Positions 45,746 through 55,695 are shown, numbered from the stretch's first letter. The stretch: 64,000 nucleotides of DNA from Gluconacetobacter takamatsuzukensis (GCF_014174275.1 NZ_JABEQK010000007.1:1-64000); one strand, 5' to 3'. Notes: a model not told the origin generated them from the letters alone. Made by a program: numbers and translations.

Positions 45746-48163
45746 TCAGAAAGCGGTCGAAACAGTCCCCGTCATGCTGAAGCGCGGCTCGACCATGAAG
45801 GAGTTGCCGTAGCCCAGCGTGGGCGCCAGGTTGCCGCTATACACGTTGTGGCTGTTCAGGTCGCTGCCGCGATAGACCACGCCCATGGGCCCGGTGCGGA
45901 CGATCGAACCGGTCAGGTTCGTGAAGTTCAGCCGGAAGGTCGGCGACTTGGCGAACATGAAGGCGGGGAAGTGATAGCCGAGCGACAGCGTGTCGGTCAC
46001 ATAGCCGGGCATGCGCTGGTCGCCGGCGATGCTGACCGATTGCGGGCCGGTATAATGCACGCTGCCGTTGGCGAAGAAGCCTTTGTAGGTATAGGTCAGG
46101 CCGAAATTCGCCATCACGTGCGGCGCCATCACCGCCTGCGTGCCTTTCGAGTGGATCAGCGTGTTGGTGTACGGATCCATCACGTTGCTGTCCTGCCGCG
46201 CGTTCAGATACTCGAACGACGCATAGGGGCTGAACCCGTGGATCGAACGGCCCGACACCATGACGTCGAAGCCACGCATCGTCTGGTTGCCGATCGATAT
46301 GGGCGCGAAGCTGTTCATGCCCACATACTGGTTCACGATGCGGTTGGTGACATTGTAGTTGAACAGCGCCAGGTCGACCATCACGTATTTGTCGTGATAG
46401 CGATATCCCAGCTCTTCCTTGATGGAATACTGGTTTTTCAGGAAATTGGGGCCCGAGGGCAGCCAGCCCATGTCCACCGCGCTGGGCTGGCGATAATCGC
46501 CCTCGGCGTTGACATAGATCTGGTGATGCTCGTTGAACGTGTAGCCGATCGAAAGCTGCGGCAGCGGCTCGGTGCGGTTGTTGCTGCAATGCTGGAAATT
46601 GTCGCTGTTGTCGCAGACCGACCCTTTGACCTTGGTACCGTCGATGTTCGCAAAGCTGGACGTCCAGCTGTTGATCATGGCGAACTTGAAGCCCGCATGG
46701 ATCACTAGCCGGTCATGCAGGTATTTCGCGGTATCCTGCACGAACAGCGAATGGATTTCGTACCCGGCATTCTGGCCGAAGGTGAAATCGCCGGTCTTGT
46801 ACAGGTACCACGGGCTGGGCGGGTTGCCGTTGGCCTGGGTGTTGCCGGTGGGATAGGACTGGTTGGTATAGGTATTCTCGTACCAGTACCCGACCGAGAA
46901 CGCATTATGCGGGTCGATCTGGTAGCCCAGCTTGGCCACCGTGCCCACCCCGCGCGTGTCGTTCTGCAGGAAGAAGCCGGTCTGGTTGGGCCCGCTATAG
47001 GGCGTGCCGTCGTCGTTCGAAATCGGGTTGTTCGGCGACGCGTCCCAGCCCTGGCCGAAGGTGAAATAGGGTTGCAGGTCCAGGCTGAAGCGCGCGGGCA
47101 GCACGATATGCACCGGCGCGGTCAGGAAGACCTGGTTCCAGTGGTCCTTGCTGTTGTTCCAGTAATTGTCGTTGCTGCGGTCGGCGGTGCGGCCCCAGCC
47201 CTGGCCGGTATGCTTGTAGGTGTAGAATTCCTGCGCGGTCGGGTAATTGTCGATGGTGAAGTTCTCGTTGTTCCACGACACGAAGACCTTGGCGGTCGAC
47301 CCGTTCTGCCAGTCCTTCTGGATGCCGAAATCCAGATGCCGTCGCTCGTTGATGCCCGCCCCCATCCACGACCGGTTATGGGTGTTGGAGAACGAGATGT
47401 AGCTGCGCACGCCGGTATTGCCGATCTCGCCCGATTCCAGGCGCAGGAATTCGCGCGACAGGTTGTTGGTGCCATAGGAGAAATCCATCAGCCCGCCGAA
47501 CTTGTGCGCCGCCGTGTGGCTGCGCTCGTCCATCACGCCGCCGGCGGCGGACATGACGGGCAGGTCGGTCCCCGAACTGCCGGGGGTCACGTTGACCTCT
47601 TCCAGGTTTTCGGAATCGATGTCCTCGGCCATGTATTTGGCCGCCGCCGCCGGGGCGCCGTCGACCATCAGCCCCATGTCCAGGTCGGTCAGGCCGCGCA
47701 CCTGGATCATGCCGCCCTGCATGCCGGCGGTGTCGGGGGTCGAGACGCTGAGGCTGGGCAGGTTCTTGATCAGGTCCAGCGCCGTGCTCGTCGGCGCGCG
47801 CATGTCGATATATTCCTTGGCGACGGTCTGCACGGTGTGCGGCGCCGTCTCCAGCCGCATCATGCCGCCGCCGCCGTTCAGCGCCTGCCGGGACGAAGTG
47901 ACCGAGATATCTTCCGCCGCGGCGCGCGGGGCGGCGCGGACCGGCGTGCGCGCGGCCGGCACCGCGCGGGCGGGGGCCTGCGTCGGGGCGGCGGCCGGGG
48001 CCGGGCTGGTCGCGGTGGGCGTGGTCGAGGCATGACGCTGCTGCTGGCCGGTCGCCGCCCGCGCTCCCTGGTGCGGCGCCGTGGCGATACAGAACACGCC
48101 GGCCAGGCAGGTCATGGCCTGCAACCGGCCCCGCAATCCGGGCGTGCGGGAGAGATACGTCAT
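45746..48163 (-). CDS. TonB-dependent outer-membrane receptor
   Basis: 805 aa from the ATG at 48163; AAGGA lies about 8 nt upstream on the coding strand. A signal peptide (AMTCLAGVFCIATAPHQGARA) is followed by an Ala/Pro/Thr-rich linker, a TonB-box-like EDISVTSSR, a plug (LIKNLPSLSVSTPDTAGMQG, IQVRGLTDLDMGLMVDGAPA) and a barrel ending MTGTVSTAF. It is of a different subgroup from the two receptors before 10 kb. Ligand unknown. Convergent with the kinase gene. Confidence 0.93.
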   Translation of the reverse strand: MTYLSRTPGLRGRLQAMTCLAGVFCIATAPHQGARAATGQQQRHASTTPTATSPAPAAAPTQAPARAVPAARTPVRAAPRAAAEDISVTSSRQALNGGGGMMRLETAPHTVQTVAKEYIDMRAPTSTALDLIKNLPSLSVSTPDTAGMQGGMIQVRGLTDLDMGLMVDGAPAAAAKYMAEDIDSENLEEVNVTPGSSGTDLPVMSAAGGVMDERSHTAAHKFGGLMDFSYGTNNLSREFLRLESGEIGNTGVRSYISFSNTHNRSWMGAGINERRHLDFGIQKDWQNGSTAKVFVSWNNENFTIDNYPTAQEFYTYKHTGQGWGRTADRSNDNYWNNSKDHWNQVFLTAPVHIVLPARFSLDLQPYFTFGQGWDASPNNPISNDDGTPYSGPNQTGFFLQNDTRGVGTVAKLGYQIDPHNAFSVGYWYENTYTNQSYPTGNTQANGNPPSPWYLYKTGDFTFGQNAGYEIHSLFVQDTAKYLHDRLVIHAGFKFAMINSWTSSFANIDGTKVKGSVCDNSDNFQHCSNNRTEPLPQLSIGYTFNEHHQIYVNAEGDYRQPSAVDMGWLPSGPNFLKNQYSIKEELGYRYHDKYVMVDLALFNYNVTNRIVNQYVGMNSFAPISIGNQTMRGFDVMVSGRSIHGFSPYASFEYLNARQDSNVMDPYTNTLIHSKGTQAVMAPHVMANFGLTYTYKGFFANGSVHYTGPQSVSIAGDQRMPGYVTDTLSLGYHFPAFMFAKSPTFRLNFTNLTGSIVRTGPMGVVYRGSDLNSHNVYSGNLAPTLGYGNSFMVEPRFSMTGTVSTAF

Positions 48164-48399
48164 TCCTCGATCCTTTTCACTTCGTCCTTCGCGCGTCCGG
48201 TTCGTGCCGGGCGCGGTTCGCGCCACGCATGATGCCGAGACGGGCGAGCCTGATAGCCCGTCTTACTACGAAAGACGAATGATCGCCTCCCGGATCGGTT
48301 CGTCATCGAAATTACGGAGGCGTGGCAGGCACCTCAAGGATAAAAGAAACATCAGTCTGTTGCCGTTTTGAGCACGCCCGCCGGCCCCGGGCGGGGCCT

Positions 48400-48417
48400 C
48401 CGGGCGCCCGCGCCCGG
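48400..48417 (-). terminator. hairpin downstream of mgtC-like gene
   Basis: 7-bp perfect GC stem (48400-48406 with 48411-48417), 4-nt loop, about 45 nt past the stop of the minus-strand gene. No T-run. Confidence 0.4.
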
Positions 48418-48461
48418 CCTGCCGCGCGGCATGCTGCCGATTCGCGGCGCCTCCGGCCCGG

Positions 48462-49178
48462 TCACGATTCGGGCGTGACCAGCCAGCTTGCATGCGCCAC
48501 CGCCTGCGTGGCGCCCAGATGCGCGATGACGCGTTGCAGTTCGGCCCGGTCGACGGCGGTACTGGTCAGGGTGGCGGCGATTTCCACCTGGTCCGCGCCC
48601 CGGTCGGTCAGCTCGACGTCGGCCACGGGAAAGCGCGCCTGTTCCAGATGCGCCACCAGCAGGTCGCGCAGCGCGTCCACATGCGCGCGGTCGGTCAGCA
48701 GGCTGACGGTATAGCTCGCCTCCACCCCGCGCCCCTGGAGCGGAATACGGTCGATGGCATTGACCAGCGGCCGCAGCAGCGTATTGCCGGCAATGACGAA
48801 GATCGTCAGCAATCCGCCCTCGGCCACCATGTCGCACCCGGTGCAGGCCCCGACCGCGGCCGAGCACCACAGGGTGGCGGCGGTGTTCAGCCCCTGCACG
48901 TTGGTGCCGTCCTTCATGATCACGCCGGCCCCCAGGAAGCCGATGCCCGACACGACGTAGGAAATCACGCGCACCGCCTCCACATCGCCCGCGATCCGCT
49001 GCGCCAGGTCCACGAAGGCCGCCGCCCCCACCGCGACCAGCACATTGGTCCGCAGCCCCGCCGTGCGCTGCCGGTACTGGCGCTCGGCCCCGATCAGCGT
49101 GCCGAACAGAAAGGCCGAGAGATAGCTGACGATGGTATCGAGAAAGGCCGGCCCGTTGAATGTCTGGATGAAATGCAT
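48462..49178 (-). CDS. MgtC/SapB family membrane protein
   Basis: 238 aa. N-terminal membrane domain with the family motifs LFGTLIGAERQYRQRTAGLR and SGIGFLGAGVIMKDG and GLNTAATLWCSAAVG; from about residue 150 a soluble ACT-like domain (SLLTDRAHVDALRDLLVAHL). MgtC proteins affect Mg2+ homeostasis and acid or phosphate stress, in some cases by acting on the F-type ATPase. AGGAGG of its ribosome site overlaps the stop of the upstream TauE-family gene, 4 bp away, so the two form one operon. Confidence 0.88.
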   Translation of the reverse strand: MHFIQTFNGPAFLDTIVSYLSAFLFGTLIGAERQYRQRTAGLRTNVLVAVGAAAFVDLAQRIAGDVEAVRVISYVVSGIGFLGAGVIMKDGTNVQGLNTAATLWCSAAVGACTGCDMVAEGGLLTIFVIAGNTLLRPLVNAIDRIPLQGRGVEASYTVSLLTDRAHVDALRDLLVAHLEQARFPVADVELTDRGADQVEIAATLTSTAVDRAELQRVIAHLGATQAVAHASWLVTPES

Positions 49179-49182
49179 CGCA

Positions 49183-50229
49183 TCAGGCCTCCTGAAGACG
49201 GTCCCGGTCGAAAGACCCGCCCGCCTGCGTGCTCAGGCCGGCCGCGCGCGACAGGCGGCGGGTCACGAAGATGCCCTGCGCCGGCGACAGATGCAGGACC
49301 GAGGTCCGGTACCACCCATTGCCCTGCCGTGGAACCCGTCCCGACCCGAAAGCGGGGTGGATATGGCGGAATTCGATATCCACCGGGCTCTCGACCTCGA
49401 TCGAGAAGACATGCTGGCGCCAGACCAGCGCGGCCTCCACGTCGTCGCCCGCGACGGCATAGCGCGCGGCCATATGGTCCTGCCGCGTGATCTGCTGGCC
49501 GGCCTGGACCAGCATGGCCACCCCGGCGGCACAGGCGGCGGCATGCCCCACATGGCGGAACAATGCGTCATGCAGCCGATGGATCACGGCACGCACCAGC
49601 AGCGTGGCGGCAATGGCGGCGGCGGCCACCACCAGCCCCACCCGCAGCGCGGGCCCGGTAAGCATCCCGTAGGACAGATAGAGCCCCAGCTTGGTCAGGT
49701 GCAGCAGCACGTCATTGGCCGCGCGGGTGGCGACGATCTGCTCCTTTTGCAGCCCCATCCGGTGATAGAACCCGTTGAACAGCAGCCCCACCGCCCCGGT
49801 AAAGCCGGATACGAACCCCGCCGCCGCCCCCAGCGCGGGCAGCAGCGCGGGGCGGACCGGCCGCGCGGCACCCGCCGCCCCGCCACCCCGGCGCAGCAGC
49901 AACGGCAGGTTGCCGATCAGGAACAGGCCCAGCAGCAGGTCCAGATAGACCGGCTGCAACCGGCTGAGCATCCACACCCCGCCCCACGCGGCCGGCAGGG
50001 CCGGCGGCACGAAGCGGACCACGACATCCCAGCGTATGGACCGGAAAAAGGAGAGAATGCGCGAAAGCGCACTCAGCGCCGTCCCCACCGACAGCGCCGC
50101 CGGCACCTGCGCCGGCGCCAGCAGCAGCCCCAGCACCGGCAGGATCATCAGCCCCGCCCCGCCACCCGACACGGCGCTCAGGGCAAAGGCGGCAACAGCA
50201 ACGATGAACAGCAGCGCGGCGATAGCCAT
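49183..50229 (-). CDS. TauE/SafE-family permease
   Basis: 348 aa from the ATG at 50229. About eight helices in the N-terminal 250 residues (AIAALLFIVAVAAFALSAVS, GGGAGLMILPVLGLLLA, LDLLLGLFLIGNLPLLL, LGAAAGFVSGFTGAVGLLFN) match the sulfite/sulfonate exporter-like family. A soluble tail of about 100 residues (RQHVFSIEVESPVDIEFRHI ...) is unusual for it. Together with the MgtC-type gene it is transcribed in the same direction as the efflux genes; function inferred only at family level. Confidence 0.82.
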   Translation of the reverse strand: MAIAALLFIVAVAAFALSAVSGGGAGLMILPVLGLLLAPAQVPAALSVGTALSALSRILSFFRSIRWDVVVRFVPPALPAAWGGVWMLSRLQPVYLDLLLGLFLIGNLPLLLRRGGGAAGAARPVRPALLPALGAAAGFVSGFTGAVGLLFNGFYHRMGLQKEQIVATRAANDVLLHLTKLGLYLSYGMLTGPALRVGLVVAAAAIAATLLVRAVIHRLHDALFRHVGHAAACAAGVAMLVQAGQQITRQDHMAARYAVAGDDVEAALVWRQHVFSIEVESPVDIEFRHIHPAFGSGRVPRQGNGWYRTSVLHLSPAQGIFVTRRLSRAAGLSTQAGGSFDRDRLQEA

Positions 50230-50316
50230 GGGTCCCCCCGGTGACGGTGCGGCGCGAGCGTACGCGATTTTCCCGTCGCCTTCCACGACACACGGGCCCG
50301 CCGGCCCGAAGCCCTG

Positions 50317-51078
50317 TCAGCCGGCCGCGATATCCGCCAGCAGGATCACGGAATCCTCGCTCGCCACGACGATGAATTGCGTCTCGCCGTCGATCCGTGC
50401 CCCATCGCCGGGGCCCAGGCACGCGCTGTCCAGCGTGACGGTGCCCCGCACCACCACCAGATAGAGCGCGCGGCCCGGCGTGGTCCGGTAACACGCGCCT
50501 TCACCCTGCGGGATCGCCGCATGCAGCAGCCGGGCGCGGGCACGCAGCACCACCGGCGCGCCATCGGCAATGGTGCCGACATCCTCCGGGTCATCCTCGG
50601 GAAAGCCGGAGGCCAGAATGCGGAAACCCCCATCCTCCAGCCCGGCAAAGGCCGGCCGCGCCTCCTGCGCCGGGGTGCCCCCCTCCTCGTCGGGCAGAAA
50701 CCAGAATTGCAGGAAAGACGCCCCGGCCGAACCCGCCCGCCAGCCCATCGACCGGCACCCGGCGGCGGCCGAGACCAGATGCAGCCCCCCGGTCCCGATG
50801 GTCTCGTCCGCAAACAGCGCGCTGTGCGCCACAAGCGCGCCGTCGATCACCCAGCTTGCGATATCGACATCCTGTTCCGGCCCCAGCCCATAATCGGCAT
50901 CGGCGGCCAGCTGCACCCTGTTGACCACGCGCAGGCGGCCGTCATGGACATGCAGCGGGTCCTGGTACGGCCCGAAGGCGAAATGGCAGTGCAGCACCGC
51001 ATCGCCCTGCCGCACTTCGCCCAGGCTGCCGGCACGCCGGATCGCGATCATCGGCTCCAGATCCTTCTCCTCAGCCAT
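50317..51078 (-). CDS. pirin-like cupin protein lacking metal ligands
   Basis: 253 aa; the start at 51078 overlaps the stop of the outer-membrane factor gene by 8 bases. The pattern is that of YhhW-type pirins (HCHFAFGPYQDPLHVHDGRL, ASWVIDGALVAHSALF, LQFWFLPDEEGG). In YhhW the metal site is made by HPHRDMEI; here the same place reads GPEQDVDI, and the later conserved HS-E site reads CRSMG. The enzyme site is therefore probably lost. It may be a regulatory pirin. Function in the efflux operon unknown. Confidence 0.75.
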   Translation of the reverse strand: MAEEKDLEPMIAIRRAGSLGEVRQGDAVLHCHFAFGPYQDPLHVHDGRLRVVNRVQLAADADYGLGPEQDVDIASWVIDGALVAHSALFADETIGTGGLHLVSAAAGCRSMGWRAGSAGASFLQFWFLPDEEGGTPAQEARPAFAGLEDGGFRILASGFPEDDPEDVGTIADGAPVVLRARARLLHAAIPQGEGACYRTTPGRALYLVVVRGTVTLDSACLGPGDGARIDGETQFIVVASEDSVILLADIAAG

Positions 51079-52606
51079 GCGATGGCGGGGCGTCAGGATA
51101 GGTCCCCTCCCACCCGCCGCCAAGCGCGCGGTAAAGCTGCGTCACGGCGCGCGAGATTTCCGTCGTCGCATCCACAAAGCGCGCCTGCGACGCCAGAAGC
51201 TGGTTCTGCACCGTCAGCACGGTCAGGAAGTCCGAAGACCCGGCCTTGTATTGTGCCCGCGCGGTCTCGACCGCGATCTCGTTCTCCCGCACCGCCTCGC
51301 GCAGCCGGTCGCGCTCGGACTGCGCGGTCGCCAGGTCGGCCATCGCATCGTCGACCTCCTGCCACGCCTTCAGCACGGTCCGCCGCAGCATGATCGCGGC
51401 CTCCTTCTGCTGCGCCTTGCGCAGGCGAAGCTGCCCGGTCAGCCGCCCGCCCTCGAACAGCGGCAGGGTGGCGGTCGGCCCGAACCCGTACTGGCGCGAC
51501 GCCCACGATCCCAGCCCGCTGAACTGCAACGCCTGGATATCCAGGCTCCCCGACAGCGTGATGCGCGGGAAGAAATCGGCCACCGCCACGCCCACGCTGG
51601 CGGTGGCGACATGCAGCCGCTCCTCCGCCATGCGGATATCCGGCCGCCGCTCGGCCAGTTGCGACGGCAGCCCCACCGGCAACTCGGCCGGCACGGGCGG
51701 AATGGGCGCCGGCCTGCCCAGCTGCGCATTCAGCGCCCCGGGCTCCCGCGCCACCAGAAAGCTCAGCGCATTGAGCAAATGTACCTGCTGCCGCTCCAGC
51801 GGCGAACGCTGGGCCTCGAAACCGCGCAACTGCCCCGTCGAATCCGCCACGTCCAGCCGCGTCGCGGCCCCCTGGTCGAAACGCATCGTCGTCAGCCGCA
51901 CGCTGTCGCGCGCGATGGCGATATTGTGGTCCAGAATGGCCATCCGCGCCTGCACGCCGCGCAGGTCGATATAATCCTGCGCGGTCTCGGCCATCAGCGA
52001 CACCAGCACGTCGCGGCGCATATCCTCGCTGGCCTGCATCGCCGCCGTGGCCGCCTCGACCTGCCGGCGCACATGCCCCCACAGATCGACTTCCCACGAG
52101 GCATTCATGCCGTATTGCGGCAGGTTGAACGACGGGTTGCCGATGCTGCCGGGCAGCGCGGTGGGGCCGAACCCCTGCGTGCCGCTGGCAATCGTGCCCG
52201 CCTGCTCGCGCTCCATGGTGCCCAGCAGGCCCAGAATGCCGTTGGTGCTGGCCCGTTCGCGGGCATAGGACGCATTGGCCTCGACATGCGGAAACTGCGC
52301 CGCGCTGGCAATCCGCCGCTCGGCCGCACTTTCCATCAACCGCAGCGACGCGGCCTGAAGGTCGAGATTCGCCGCCGCGACATCCTGCTCCAGCGCCGTC
52401 AGCACCGGGTCGTCGAACTGCCGCCACCAGCGCGGATCGGTCGAGGCCACGACCGGATGGCTGGCCCCCGGCGCCACGCTCTGGTGCCACGCGACGGCAC
52501 TCCCGACCGCCGGCTTGCGATAATCGGGCCCAACCGTGCAGGCACCCAGCGCCGCCAGGCAAAGGCCCGCCAGCGCCCCGCGCGCAGTCCATCCGACGCA
52601 ACGCAT
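51071..52606 (-). CDS. outer-membrane efflux lipoprotein (NodT/OprM type)
   Basis: 511 aa from the ATG at 52606, which opens a lipoprotein signal (ALAGLCLAALGAC-T). VGPDYRKPAVGSAVAWHQ just after the lipid site and the two long TolC-like alpha-hairpin repeats (QDYIDLRGVQARMAILDHNI, DDAMADLATAQSERDRLREA) mark the RND/MFS outer-membrane factor family. It is the exit duct for the EmrA/EmrB-like pair upstream in the same operon. The frame is open to 52804 but that part is the palindromic element, not gene. Confidence 0.93.
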   Translation of the reverse strand: MRCVGWTARGALAGLCLAALGACTVGPDYRKPAVGSAVAWHQSVAPGASHPVVASTDPRWWRQFDDPVLTALEQDVAAANLDLQAASLRLMESAAERRIASAAQFPHVEANASYARERASTNGILGLLGTMEREQAGTIASGTQGFGPTALPGSIGNPSFNLPQYGMNASWEVDLWGHVRRQVEAATAAMQASEDMRRDVLVSLMAETAQDYIDLRGVQARMAILDHNIAIARDSVRLTTMRFDQGAATRLDVADSTGQLRGFEAQRSPLERQQVHLLNALSFLVAREPGALNAQLGRPAPIPPVPAELPVGLPSQLAERRPDIRMAEERLHVATASVGVAVADFFPRITLSGSLDIQALQFSGLGSWASRQYGFGPTATLPLFEGGRLTGQLRLRKAQQKEAAIMLRRTVLKAWQEVDDAMADLATAQSERDRLREAVRENEIAVETARAQYKAGSSDFLTVLTVQNQLLASQARFVDATTEISRAVTQLYRALGGGWEGTYPDAPPSHG

Positions 52607-52609
52607 GGC

Positions 52610-52773
52610 AAAACCTGCCGGGACATGCGGGCGGGCGAGCGAGAGCGGCCCAACGGGCCGCGCCCGTCGTGTGTTTCCGAGCACCGGAGCGGAGCGGCCT
52701 AAATGGCCGTGAGCACCGGAGCACAGGAAACGCGCGTCGGATCGCCGCCCGCCCGCATGTCCCGGCAGGTTTT
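52610..52773 (-). repeat. stop-codon-abutting palindromic element, copy 2
   Basis: 164 bp with a perfect 28-bp terminal inverted repeat (52610-52637 with 52746-52773). It runs from the last base of the HlyD gene stop to 4 nt before the outer-membrane factor start. The core 20-mer, read on the minus strand, is at 52680-52699. In the sense of the operon its orientation is the same as copy 1 to its upstream gene. Confidence 0.85.
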
Positions 52774-53849
52774 CAGCGCCAGACATAGCGGGCATCGTCG
52801 GCATGGGGGCCAGAGGGCTGCGACGCGGTATCGATGCTGACTTCCACCGACATGCCGACGCGCACCCGGGCGGCCAGCTTCTGGCCGGGGTCGAAGGTCA
52901 GCTTGACCGGCACACGCTGCACGACCTTGGTGAAATTGCCCGTCGCATTGTCCGGCTGGATCGGCGCAAAGGCCACGCCGGTCGCAGGCGCCAGCGAATC
53001 CACATGCGCCTTCAGCGGATGGCCGGGAAAGGTATCGACCCACACGGTCGCACTCTGCCCCGTCTGCACCTTCGTCAATTGCGTTTCCTGGTAATTCGCC
53101 AGCACATACGCCGCTTGCGTGGGCACGACGGCCAGGATGGCGGTGCCGGGATGCACATAGGCACCCACCCGCACCCCGCGCTCGCCGACAATGCCGGCGA
53201 CGGGGGCAGGGATCGTGCAGTAGGACAGGTTCAGCTCCGCCTGCCGCGCATCGCCCTGCGCCTGCAACAATTCGCCCTGCGCGCGCGCAAGCTGGGCCTT
53301 CAGCACGTCCACCTGGCGGACGGCGCTGTCGGTCGCGGCCTCGTCGCGCGCCATGGCGGCCTCGGTTTCCTTCTCGCGCGCCTCGGTGGCCTGCTTCTGC
53401 TCCACCGTGCCCGCCCCGCCCGACGACAGGTCGCGATAGCGCGCCATGTTCTGGCGCGCGAATTGCAGCGTCGCCCGGTCGGCCTGCACCGCCGCCCGCG
53501 CCCCCGCGATCACCGAATCCTGCCGCGCCAGCTCGGCCTCCAGGTTGCGCACCGCCCCCTGCGCGGCCATCAGCCGGCCGCGCGCGACATCCAGCGCGGC
53601 GTGGTAATCGTCGTCCTCGATATGGGCCAGCTCGTCGCCCGCATGCACGGCCTCGTTATCCTCGGCCAGCACCCGGTCGATGCGGCCGGACACCTTAGGG
53701 GCAACGGCGGTGAAATCGGCGGTGACGTAAGCATCGTTGGTGTACTGGTCGACACCGTTGCCCAGCACCAGCCGACTGCCGCCCCAGGCGGCAAGCGCAA
53801 GCACGATGGCGGTACTGCCGGCGTAAAGCAGGGGTTTTCTGTAGATCAT
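52773..53849 (-). CDS. HlyD/EmrA-type membrane fusion protein
   Basis: 358 aa. N-terminal membrane anchor (LLYAGSTAIVLALAAWGG), then the lipoyl/barrel halves TNDAYVTADFTAVAPKVSGR and IPAPVAGIVGERGVRVGAYV around a long coiled coil with LSSGGAGTVEQKQATEAREK, and the C-terminal barrel. It links the MFS pump to the outer-membrane factor. The MFS gene lies 21 bp upstream, so they are co-transcribed. Confidence 0.93.
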   Translation of the reverse strand: MIYRKPLLYAGSTAIVLALAAWGGSRLVLGNGVDQYTNDAYVTADFTAVAPKVSGRIDRVLAEDNEAVHAGDELAHIEDDDYHAALDVARGRLMAAQGAVRNLEAELARQDSVIAGARAAVQADRATLQFARQNMARYRDLSSGGAGTVEQKQATEAREKETEAAMARDEAATDSAVRQVDVLKAQLARAQGELLQAQGDARQAELNLSYCTIPAPVAGIVGERGVRVGAYVHPGTAILAVVPTQAAYVLANYQETQLTKVQTGQSATVWVDTFPGHPLKAHVDSLAPATGVAFAPIQPDNATGNFTKVVQRVPVKLTFDPGQKLAARVRVGMSVEVSIDTASQPSGPHADDARYVWR

Positions 53850-53870
53850 GCGATAGGGGTCCGCGAAAGT

Positions 53871-55577
53871 TCAGTGGGCGGGAGCCGTCGCCGAAGGCGC
53901 GCGGGGCGGATAGACGCGGCGGGGCAGCACAAGGTTGAGCACGGCGTAGAACAGGCAGACCCAGATCAGGATGAAATAGATATCCGCCAGCCCCAGCACG
54001 AGCGCCTGCTCGTGGACAAAGGTGTGAAAGACCTCCAGCGCATTGCGCGCCACATGCCCGGCATCGGGCGAGGTACCGGCAAGCTGCTGGCCGATCGGCT
54101 CGCCCAGCCCCTGCAACGCCAGCCCGTGCGTGCCGTGATGGTCCAGCAGCATGGTGGAGTGATATTGCTCCCGCCGCCGCGTCAGCGCGGCGAACAGCGC
54201 GAAGGCCACGGCATTGGCCAGCCCCTTGAGCATGTTGACCATGCCGGAAATGAACGGCCCGTCCGCCGGCCCCAGCGCCAGCGTCGCCAGCATCAGGGTC
54301 GGGATCACCGTCATCGGCTGGCCGAACACCTGCAGGATCTGGATGACGTAGAAATTGTCCCGCACCCAGTCGGGCGTCAGCCAGGTGCCGCACCACGCCG
54401 CCAGCGCCAGCAACAGCATGCCGCCGGCCAGCACATACCGGCAATCGACCCGACGGCTGTTGCAGATGGCGGCGATCAGCGGAAGCATGATCAATTGCGG
54501 CAGCGCCACGACCAGCGAGATCGGCGCGGTCTGGATCGGCCGATAGCCCCGCACCGCTTCCAGATAGGTCGCCGGCAGCTCGGCCATCAGCCCGCAGATC
54601 GCCAGGATGCCCACCAGCGACAGCAGCGAGGCCTGGATATTGCGCGACAGCCAGTAATGAATCTTGAAATACGGGCTGGGATGGAACGATTCGTTGATCA
54701 GGAAGACGACGAACGCGGCCCCGCCCCACAGCGCCAGATGCGTGATGACGGGCGAGCGGAACCAGTCCAGCCGGTCGCCCTGGTACAGCACGATCACCAG
54801 CGAACAGATGGCAGGCAGCCCGACCAGCAGCCCGAACCAGTTGAACTTCGCGAACCGCTCCAGATGCATCGGGTCGCGCGGCAGCCCATAGGCCAGCATC
54901 GCGATCGAAAGCGCGGCCAGGGGAATGATCTCCCAGTACAGCCAGTGCCACCCGACATGCTCGAACCAGAAAGCCTCCAGCGGCAGGCCCAGATTGGGGC
55001 CGAAAGTGGCACTCATGGCATAGCCGCCGATGCCGAAGACACGGATCTCCGCCGGCAGGTATTTCAGCATCACGGTCATCAGCACCGGCGGCAGGCACCC
55101 CGCCGCCGTCCCCTGAAAGGCCCGCAGCACGCACAGCGAGGCGATGTCGGGCATGAAGGGTGCGGGAACGGCCAGCAGCGCCATGACCGCGGTGATGAAG
55201 ATCGAAAACCGGTAGATCGAAAACGTCATGTAGAACCACGGCGTGAACGCCATGGCGGCGATGTTGAACGCCTCGTAGATCGTGGTGAACCAGGTCCCCT
55301 CGTCGTGCCCGATATGCATGGCGCCGCGAATGTCGGACAGGCCGATTTCCGTCACATGCTCGTTGAAGCCCGCCACATGCACCGCCAGCAGCATGCCCAG
55401 GCAGCCGATGACGGTGCGCAGCCCGAAGGGCGGGATGTACGATGGCACGGGCGGCGCGCCATGGATCACCGGCGCTCCCGCCGCGGGCGCATGCGCGGGC
55501 AAGGGCGCGGGTGCCGGCATGGCCGGCCCGTCCGGGGCCGCCGCGTCGCCGCGCGGTGCAGGGGGGGCGGAAATCAT
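53871..55577 (-). CDS. EmrB-type MFS (DHA2) drug efflux pump
   Basis: 568 aa from the ATG at 55577. A cytosolic Pro/Ala-rich lead of about 50 residues precedes 14 membrane helices, e.g. TVIGCLGMLLAVHVAGFNEH, FNIAAMAFTPWFYMTFSIYR, CVLRAFQGTAAGCLPPVLMT and LADIYFILIWVCLFYAVLNL. The 14-helix layout and the paired EmrA-like and outer-membrane genes indicate a proton-driven tripartite exporter of drugs or fatty-acid-like compounds. Divergent from the LysR gene at 55696 across 118 bp. Confidence 0.92.
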   Translation of the reverse strand: MISAPPAPRGDAAAPDGPAMPAPAPLPAHAPAAGAPVIHGAPPVPSYIPPFGLRTVIGCLGMLLAVHVAGFNEHVTEIGLSDIRGAMHIGHDEGTWFTTIYEAFNIAAMAFTPWFYMTFSIYRFSIFITAVMALLAVPAPFMPDIASLCVLRAFQGTAAGCLPPVLMTVMLKYLPAEIRVFGIGGYAMSATFGPNLGLPLEAFWFEHVGWHWLYWEIIPLAALSIAMLAYGLPRDPMHLERFAKFNWFGLLVGLPAICSLVIVLYQGDRLDWFRSPVITHLALWGGAAFVVFLINESFHPSPYFKIHYWLSRNIQASLLSLVGILAICGLMAELPATYLEAVRGYRPIQTAPISLVVALPQLIMLPLIAAICNSRRVDCRYVLAGGMLLLALAAWCGTWLTPDWVRDNFYVIQILQVFGQPMTVIPTLMLATLALGPADGPFISGMVNMLKGLANAVAFALFAALTRRREQYHSTMLLDHHGTHGLALQGLGEPIGQQLAGTSPDAGHVARNALEVFHTFVHEQALVLGLADIYFILIWVCLFYAVLNLVLPRRVYPPRAPSATAPAH

Positions 55578-55695
55578 GGCGGGATGTTCAGCGAAATCGA
55601 AACGCGCGAAACCTCCATTCCGATCAGGCCAGGCTTCCACTTTCCGGAAGCGTTTCCGCTGGCCTTTTCCCGATGCGAAAAGATAGGGTGCGCGG

